From Gammaproteobacteria bacterium (GTDB lineage: Bacteria > Pseudomonadota > Gammaproteobacteria > Pseudomonadales > Cellvibrionaceae), in NCBI GenBank assembly GCA_021151625.1, contig JAGKWY010000040.1:1-28491 (forward strand): a stretch of DNA of 28,491 bases. Reading direction: 5' to 3'. Position 1 is the stretch's first letter. Every line of letters begins with the position of its first letter. Of this stretch, positions 24,525 through 28,491 are shown piece by piece. The notes beneath the pieces are model-generated. The model saw only the letters and a program-made list of their open reading frames with translations. It did not search any database and had not been told where the DNA came from. Position numbers and translations under genes: made by a program.

Positions 24525-24536
24525 GACGACTGGTCA
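24525..24536 (+). promoter_or_regulatory. Operator-like motif copy 2
   Basis: GACGACTGGTCA, identical to copy 1 over 12 bp, followed by TTTATT at the position of the -10 in copy 1. A matching -35 is not obvious. It sits 14 nt after the TetR terminator. Confidence 0.65.
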
Positions 24537-24568
24537 TTTATTTGTTTTTGACAGAATGAAACTTCTGT

Positions 24569-24597
24569 AATGGGCTGACTGTGCTTGCCCATTTTTT
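24569..24597 (+). terminator. Second terminator, between operator copies 2 and 3
   Basis: AATGGGC (24569-24575) pairs with GCCCATT (24587-24593) around an 11-nt loop, then a T-run to 24597. A tiny frame ATG-AAA-CTT-CTG-TAA (24556-24570) ends inside the stem. Transcripts started near copy 2 would stop here, so the element might be an attenuator or just a duplicated terminator. Confidence 0.6.
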
Positions 24598-24610
24598 GCA
24601 TCAAAAACAA

Positions 24611-24622
24611 GATGACTGGTCA
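24611..24622 (+). promoter_or_regulatory. Operator-like motif copy 3
   Basis: GATGACTGGTCA differs from copies 1 and 2 at one base. CTTAAATT follows as possible -10 (TTAAAT 24624-24629). It lies 64 bp before the GTG of the lpxR-like gene and is the best candidate operator for it. Confidence 0.65.
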
Positions 24623-24685
24623 CTTAAATTATCAACGGTGCAAAGTTAAAACGTTAAGGTAACCAAAAAAGAAGGAGTTACCACC

Positions 24686-25840
24686 GTGAGCTCGCTAAAA
24701 CATAGATCCAGATTTTTCGAACCAAAATATCTGATCACTCTTGGCTTTTTATTTATTAACTCTTTATCTGCTTTTGCAGAGAGTCCCTATCTGGTGAAAC
24801 CAGAGTCCGAATGGGTGCAGATGGTTGCATTGGTTGAAGACGAAAAGCGCCCGTTATTGCATTTGGATAACCAAACAACCAGAGCTGCTAAAAGCTGGGC
24901 ATTAGCATTTGATAACGACGTACTAGTGCCTGGCGGACGCGATCAGGACTACACCTACGGCATTAACTTCACTCAAACGGGTGAGCACGTCCACGATGCG
25001 TTAATTTCATTAAATACGCCGCTATTAGCCATTGATAGCAAGCTGGGAAATGAACACCACTCACTGAGTTTACAGGAGACATTTAGCCGGGAAGTCGGGG
25101 TATTTGGTTTTACACCCGAAGATATAAGTATCAGCCAGGCAAACCCCGATGACCGCCCTTACGCCAGCCTGATTTATCTTTCCAGTTCGCGCGAACAAAT
25201 TGATCTGGTGGATAACGTTGCATGGAAAAGTACACTGACCTTGGGTGCCCTTGGTCTCGGTATAGTCGGCGAGCTACAAGACCTCGTTCATGAAGTTACC
25301 AATAGTGAGAAACCTCAGGGATGGGACAACCAAATTAGCGAAGGCGGCGAACTTACTGGCCGCTATGTTATCGCGCGCCAGAAGTACTTCGATGGACTTT
25401 CCGATAATGTAGAGGTTAAAAGTACACTTCAGGCTTCTGTTGGTTATTTAACGGAGGCAAGTTGGAGCCTAAGTTTTCGCAAGGGAAGAATTCATAGCCC
25501 CTGGTCATCATTCAACCCAGAGCTGGCGAGTTACGGTGAGAAATCCTCTTACTCCAGCAATGCCAAACCAGTAAATGAACGCTATTTTTGGGCCGGCATT
25601 GCAGTAAAAGCCAGAGCTTACAATGCTTTCTTGCAGGGGCAATTTCGCGATAGTGCAGTTACTTATGACCACAATCAACTTAATCCATTACTGATTGAAG
25701 CATGGGCTGGTTATACCTTTGCATTCAAGCAAGGTTACAGGATCAGCTATGTATTACGCGGCCACAGCTCAGAAATCAAAGAAGGTGCTGGAGACAGGAA
25801 CTTATTGTGGGGTGGAATTATTATCGCTAGAAGCTTATAG
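24686..25840 (+). CDS. LpxR-like lipid A deacylase (DUF2219 family), outer membrane
   Basis: The 384-residue protein fits the LpxR family, calcium-dependent outer-membrane barrels that remove the 3'-acyloxyacyl chains of lipid A. GTG 24686 has a strong GGAG site; the signal peptide ends near SAFAES (about residue 32). Family landmarks are ALAFDNDVLVPGGRDQDYTYGI with the Asn-Asp pair and DxDYTYG, ANPDDRPYASLIYLSSSR, GALGLGIVGE and GWDNQISEGG. The last residues are the expected strand-like IIIARSL. It is somewhat longer than Salmonella LpxR because of an extra 40-residue segment after the signal peptide. The catalytic His could not be placed with confidence, so deacylase activity is inferred from the family. 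Likely controlled by the neighbouring TetR protein. Confidence 0.82.
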   Translation: MSSLKHRSRFFEPKYLITLGFLFINSLSAFAESPYLVKPESEWVQMVALVEDEKRPLLHLDNQTTRAAKSWALAFDNDVLVPGGRDQDYTYGINFTQTGEHVHDALISLNTPLLAIDSKLGNEHHSLSLQETFSREVGVFGFTPEDISISQANPDDRPYASLIYLSSSREQIDLVDNVAWKSTLTLGALGLGIVGELQDLVHEVTNSEKPQGWDNQISEGGELTGRYVIARQKYFDGLSDNVEVKSTLQASVGYLTEASWSLSFRKGRIHSPWSSFNPELASYGEKSSYSSNAKPVNERYFWAGIAVKARAYNAFLQGQFRDSAVTYDHNQLNPLLIEAWAGYTFAFKQGYRISYVLRGHSSEIKEGAGDRNLLWGGIIIARSL

Positions 25841-25853
25841 AAATTTAGAAGTA

Positions 25854-25879
25854 CCCCGATCTTATTTGCAAGATCGGGG
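25854..25879. terminator. Terminator between lpxR-like and peptidase genes
   Basis: CCCCGATCTT (25854-25863) and AAGATCGGGG (25870-25879) form a perfect 10-bp stem with a 6-nt loop, followed by ATCTTTATCATTT. The two genes are convergent and may share it. Confidence 0.8.
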
Positions 25880-25886
25880 ATCTTTA

Positions 25887-27131
25887 TCATTTAAGCAATA
25901 CTGAATTTAGTGCATCCAACTTTGCGCCAGAAAATTTTTCACTCGCACGAGTCAAATCATCCAACGACACTTTTCGTTGCTTCATTAATTCACGCACAAC
26001 ATCATCAATATTGTATTTATTTTTACTGCGTTTACGAATTTCCTGATCCAGATCATTCAATAAAACAACTGCACGTGCCGTAACAGGGCCCGTTGATTTG
26101 CTTTTACGCAAATGTTTTACATCACCACCCCATTTTGACAAACTGCGAATAATTTTCGCCCGGCGTGATTTTGTCATTCCATCAGCACGGTAAAGTAATT
26201 CAAAAGAATAGAATTCAGCTAATCCTTCAGCTATCCAGTCATCATTGGCTGCGTCCGTTACTTTACCGCTAATACGTGTAACCATATGCGTTAATTCATG
26301 CAATAAAGGACTAGTGCCATTTTCACTAACCAGTGGACGATCAGAGTGCAAAAACAGCGAGTTTGATGCGGAAAGGCCGCCACGCCACATTGGATCTCCA
26401 GCACCTACCACCAATAATTTTTGTGGTGTTTTTTCAAAAGCTTTATGCAATTCTGGCCAGACGAAGTTAAAAAAAGTCAGCGCATCCATACGCCGCATAT
26501 GCTCACCAGCGGGTGCACTAATTGCAATTTTGGTTTTTTTAACCGTAGCGCGACGCGTGCCAATTTTTCCTGCAATCATCCAGCCTGTTGGGCGATCGAA
26601 ACGACGCTCGGGATTATCAACAGTAAAAGTATTTCCAGCTTTACGATCCCATCCCGTCTCAATACTTTTCCAATCTTTTGGTAAAGTAAATGTAAGACTT
26701 GCTATTGAATACGCATTGGGAACTTCATAAGTGTGTACAGCAGGAATCAAATCGTCACCGCGGAACAATGCCCATTCATTTGTAATTCTTGAATCAAATT
26801 TTCTAGGAGAACGTTCATTGGTTAGCGCCACAAAATAGGAAAGCGTTGCCTCACCTTCCGGAAGCTCCCACTCGATTTTTTTATTGCTGATAGTCAACTT
26901 ACCGTTTGCACGAATATCTGAATAAATATTTCGCTCATTGCTAAAGCTGAATTTATGCAAAAGCTGACCTTTATCAACATGCACTTTAACCACGGCCCCA
27001 GCCTTCTCCGGCAGCAAAGTTACCGAATAATCTAACTTATAGGCAGGCCCCTCAGCCGCGAAGGATGCTCCACCTATACAGCACATAACTGCCGCAATGG
27101 ACCAAGAGAAGACTTTTCCCAAAAACTGCAT
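25887..27131 (-). CDS. Exported gluzincin-type metallopeptidase (M1/M61-like)
   Basis: The 414-residue protein has a signal peptide (about 1-26, GGASFAAE) and a beta-rich N-terminal half (28-200) like the N-terminal domain of M61 glycyl aminopeptidases. The zinc motif HELTH is at 278-282 and the third ligand is in WIAEGLAEFYS (299-309; Glu302), 20 residues after the second His. Helical segments fill the C-terminus. This pattern fits the gluzincin clan, but the protein is shorter than classical M61 enzymes and lacks an evident PDZ domain, so the subfamily is open. It probably cleaves peptides in the periplasm or outside. No operon partner: the flanks are a terminator and a 570-bp gap. Confidence 0.8.
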   Translation of the reverse strand: MQFLGKVFSWSIAAVMCCIGGASFAAEGPAYKLDYSVTLLPEKAGAVVKVHVDKGQLLHKFSFSNERNIYSDIRANGKLTISNKKIEWELPEGEATLSYFVALTNERSPRKFDSRITNEWALFRGDDLIPAVHTYEVPNAYSIASLTFTLPKDWKSIETGWDRKAGNTFTVDNPERRFDRPTGWMIAGKIGTRRATVKKTKIAISAPAGEHMRRMDALTFFNFVWPELHKAFEKTPQKLLVVGAGDPMWRGGLSASNSLFLHSDRPLVSENGTSPLLHELTHMVTRISGKVTDAANDDWIAEGLAEFYSFELLYRADGMTKSRRAKIIRSLSKWGGDVKHLRKSKSTGPVTARAVVLLNDLDQEIRKRSKNKYNIDDVVRELMKQRKVSLDDLTRASEKFSGAKLDALNSVLLK

Positions 27132-27240
27132 TCTGTTAACCCCACCGATTAATCATAAAACAAGAGTTTAGTGTACTTTAATTACCGAAATCCCTATTTC
27201 TGCGGGAAATTATACCCACTTCAGCCTAACCGCTACTGAA

Positions 27241-27258
27241 TGTAGTCAATTTCCTACA
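27241..27258 (+). promoter_or_regulatory. Putative GacA/UvrY box upstream of the sRNA
   Basis: TGTAGT-N6-CCTACA is an 18-bp palindrome of the same geometry as the GacA activating sequence (TGTAAG-N6-CTTACA). Its centre is about 66 bp before the inferred RNA start, a usual distance for such sites. A -10 candidate GATAAT lies at 27303-27308 with a poor -35, as expected of an activator-dependent promoter. Confidence 0.65.
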
Positions 27259-27314
27259 AACTAAAGCGAAATTAGCGACTATCTGCCAATCACCAATATC
27301 CAGATAATGATCAC

Positions 27315-27663
27315 ATCAAGGACGGAATTGAGTTGAAGGAATCAGTAACAAGGAGGAAACAGGATATTCGAAAGGATCTTGAAATGGCCGGGATGCGCGG
27401 GAAATCGAATCAGGGACGACAGATGTAAATTAGGGAAAGCACAAGGATGGAAGGCCGGCAAGAAGCCAAACATCAAGGATTAGATATCATGGATGCCACT
27501 AGGGGAAGCGGAACCGAATAAGGATATTGCAGGAGCAATGAAAGAACAGGAGAGCTAGAGGGAAATTACAGGGTTCCAGCAGGAAGCATGTGCTAAAAGG
27601 AAAAAGCATTTATCCATCAAGGGATTCGCTACGGGGCTTAGAATAAAGCCCCTTTCTTTTTTC
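27315..27663 (+). ncRNA. CsrB/Rsm-family CsrA-sequestering small RNA
   Basis: The gap 27132-27704 has no coding potential, but on the + strand 27320-27624 contains 24 GGA triplets (first at 27320, 27324 and 27338; last at 27599 and 27622), many as AGGA, CAGGA or AAGGA, while TCC occurs only twice. Several can sit in small hairpins, for example the AGCA-looped TTCC/GGAA near 27575-27585. A terminator follows. The predicted length of about 345 nt is close to E. coli CsrB (369 nt). Such RNAs bind many CsrA/RsmA dimers through GGA loops and free target mRNAs; transcription is usually driven by GacS/GacA (BarA/UvrY). The 5' end is inferred from a -10 box at 27303-27308; it could shift by a few bases. 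Confidence 0.9.
27633..27663 (+). terminator. Terminator of the CsrB-like RNA
   Basis: GGGGCTT (27633-27639) pairs with AAGCCCC (27646-27652) and is followed by TTTCTTTTTTC, a strong rho-independent terminator. Confidence 0.9.
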
Positions 27664-27704
27664 AAGCACCAGTCTTTTTAAAGCATATTCCGTTAAAGAA
27701 ACTA

Positions 27705-28439
27705 TTAAAAATTATCCGTCAAAAATTTTTGCGCCAAACGTGCAGCATCTGTATTACCGGAAGCCAACTCCGCTAATAATGATTTAGCTTTGGCTTTCTC
27801 ACCCATCAAGAAATACACCTTACCCAAATCCAACTGAGCATCAGGCACTTTGGCTGCACTGGGGAAATTTGCAATTAATTCAGTGAACCAGGTTTTAGCC
27901 TGTGGGTAATCTTTTTTAAGCATTGCAACTTTACCTAACCAATAATGGCTATTACTGGCAAAGTTACCACTGGGAAAACGGCTTAAGTGATCTTTAAACG
28001 CAGCCACTGCACCATCAAAATCTTTTTGATTTAATAAATCGTAAGCAGCTTTGTACACATCCGCTTCGCTGGCAGTATCAACAATAGTGTTAGCTTCAGC
28101 AGACGGAGCAGGAGATGGCTTGGTCGTTTCAGTACGAGCTGGAGCTGCCGATACGGAACCGCCAGACAAACGACGATCAATATCCATATAGTTATCCAGC
28201 TGTAATTGTTTCAGCTGTTTTAACTGGTATTGTTGCTCTTCTAACAGACCACGCAGAATTGCAACTTCTTCTTGCAATGCGCGTATTTGGGAATAAACAT
28301 CAGATTCAGCGGAGGCAGGCAGATCAGGCTGAGCCACCCCAGAGCCGAAGCCCTGAGGTGAAGACTCAACAACCCGTACTTGTGCCTGCAACACTGGCGC
28401 TGAAGCAATTAAAGCAACAGCAATCAGATTTTTCAGCAT
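27705..28439 (-). CDS. cpoB: Tol-Pal system protein CpoB (YbgF)
   Basis: CpoB is a periplasmic protein that links the Tol-Pal machine to peptidoglycan synthesis during division. A signal peptide (1-19, ending VLQAQ) is followed by the N-terminal trimerising coiled coil (about 45-90; YSQIRALQEEVAILRGLLEEQQYQL), a Ser/Pro/Ala-rich linker (93-120) and three TPR-like repeats to the C-terminus (DVYKAAYDLLNQKDFDGAVAAF, NSHYWLGKVAMLKKDYPQA and QLDLGKVYFLMGEKAKA). The length of 244 residues is usual. ATG 28439 is 14 nt after the pal stop, the standard pal-cpoB order, so it is the last gene of the tol-pal operon. It is convergent to the CsrB-like RNA. Confidence 0.95.
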   Translation of the reverse strand: MLKNLIAVALIASAPVLQAQVRVVESSPQGFGSGVAQPDLPASAESDVYSQIRALQEEVAILRGLLEEQQYQLKQLKQLQLDNYMDIDRRLSGGSVSAAPARTETTKPSPAPSAEANTIVDTASEADVYKAAYDLLNQKDFDGAVAAFKDHLSRFPSGNFASNSHYWLGKVAMLKKDYPQAKTWFTELIANFPSAAKVPDAQLDLGKVYFLMGEKAKAKSLLAELASGNTDAARLAQKFLTDNF

Positions 28440-28453
28440 ACGGGTTTAGACTC

Positions 28454-28491
28454 TTAGTACTTAACTTCTACGCGACGGTTTTGAGCCCAAG
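28454..28491 (-). CDS. pal: C-terminal end of Pal (peptidoglycan-associated lipoprotein), partial
   Basis: Only the last 11 codons (WAQNRRVEVKY) and the TAA at 28454-28456 are inside the window. NRRVEVKY is the typical end of the OmpA-like domain of Pal, the outer-membrane lipoprotein that binds peptidoglycan. The position directly before cpoB supports this. Confidence 0.85.
   Translation of the reverse strand, partial: WAQNRRVEVKY

Noticed and set aside
24548..24571. TTGACA at 24548 as a promoter for the lpxR-like gene
   Set aside because: No -10 at proper spacing (TGTAAT is only 12 bp away), and a terminator follows directly.
26245..26730. Open frame of 161 codons on the + strand
   Set aside because: Antisense to the gluzincin gene whose zinc motif and signal peptide are clear; the + frame shows no recognisable domain.
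27315..27663. Short coding gene or decayed gene in the 27.3-27.65 kb gap
   Set aside because: Frequent stops in all frames and strongly one-sided GGA content; a regulatory RNA explains the segment better.

Overview
The window reads as a chromosomal segment of a gammaproteobacterium, most likely Cellvibrio or a close relative. This is an inference from the dusB-fis-purH-purD order, a PilU-type ATPase, an 820-residue Pat-type acetyltransferase, a secreted family-20 hexosaminidase, YejK, a pal-cpoB end and the codon use. No rRNA, tRNA, CRISPR or intact insertion sequence was seen.

Left part (1-4380), + strand: dusB, a broken fis, a terminator, then purH and purD separated by a REP-type inverted pair. 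A FadL-family outer-membrane channel follows (4524-5855).

Middle island (5984-11133), - strand: an AT-rich Rhs toxin/immunity locus. It holds a signal-peptide leader out of frame with an Rhs core, a long YD-repeat protein ending in an xHH (HNH/Endo VII-like) nuclease tip, a SUKH-type immunity gene, a 30-codon remnant of a second immunity gene, a duplicated orphan toxin tip and that tip's own immunity gene. It looks like a tip-exchange locus that kept its discarded cassettes.

Next come secreted or periplasmic functions: a GH20 lipoprotein, a metzincin protease with a companion exported protein (both - strand), a histone-deacetylase-like hydrolase, an exported beta-propeller (both + strand) and a periplasmic binding protein. 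The binding protein lies downstream of pilU and pat on the - strand. RidA (-) and yejK (+) follow.

Right part: a NemR-like TetR regulator sits beside an LpxR-like lipid A deacylase. Three copies of one operator-like motif lie between and before them; the first fits exactly between a -35 and a -10 whose predicted start site is the ATG itself. Then come a gluzincin peptidase and, in an otherwise empty 570-bp gap, a GGA-studded RNA gene with an intrinsic terminator and an upstream GacA-type palindrome. I interpret this as a CsrB/Rsm-family sRNA that sequesters CsrA/RsmA, and it is the most striking non-coding element here. The window ends with cpoB and the last codons of pal.

Two genes, fis and rhs, show the same kind of lesion: the 5' end is joined out of frame to a distal part. 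These could be real deletions or assembly errors and should be checked on reads.
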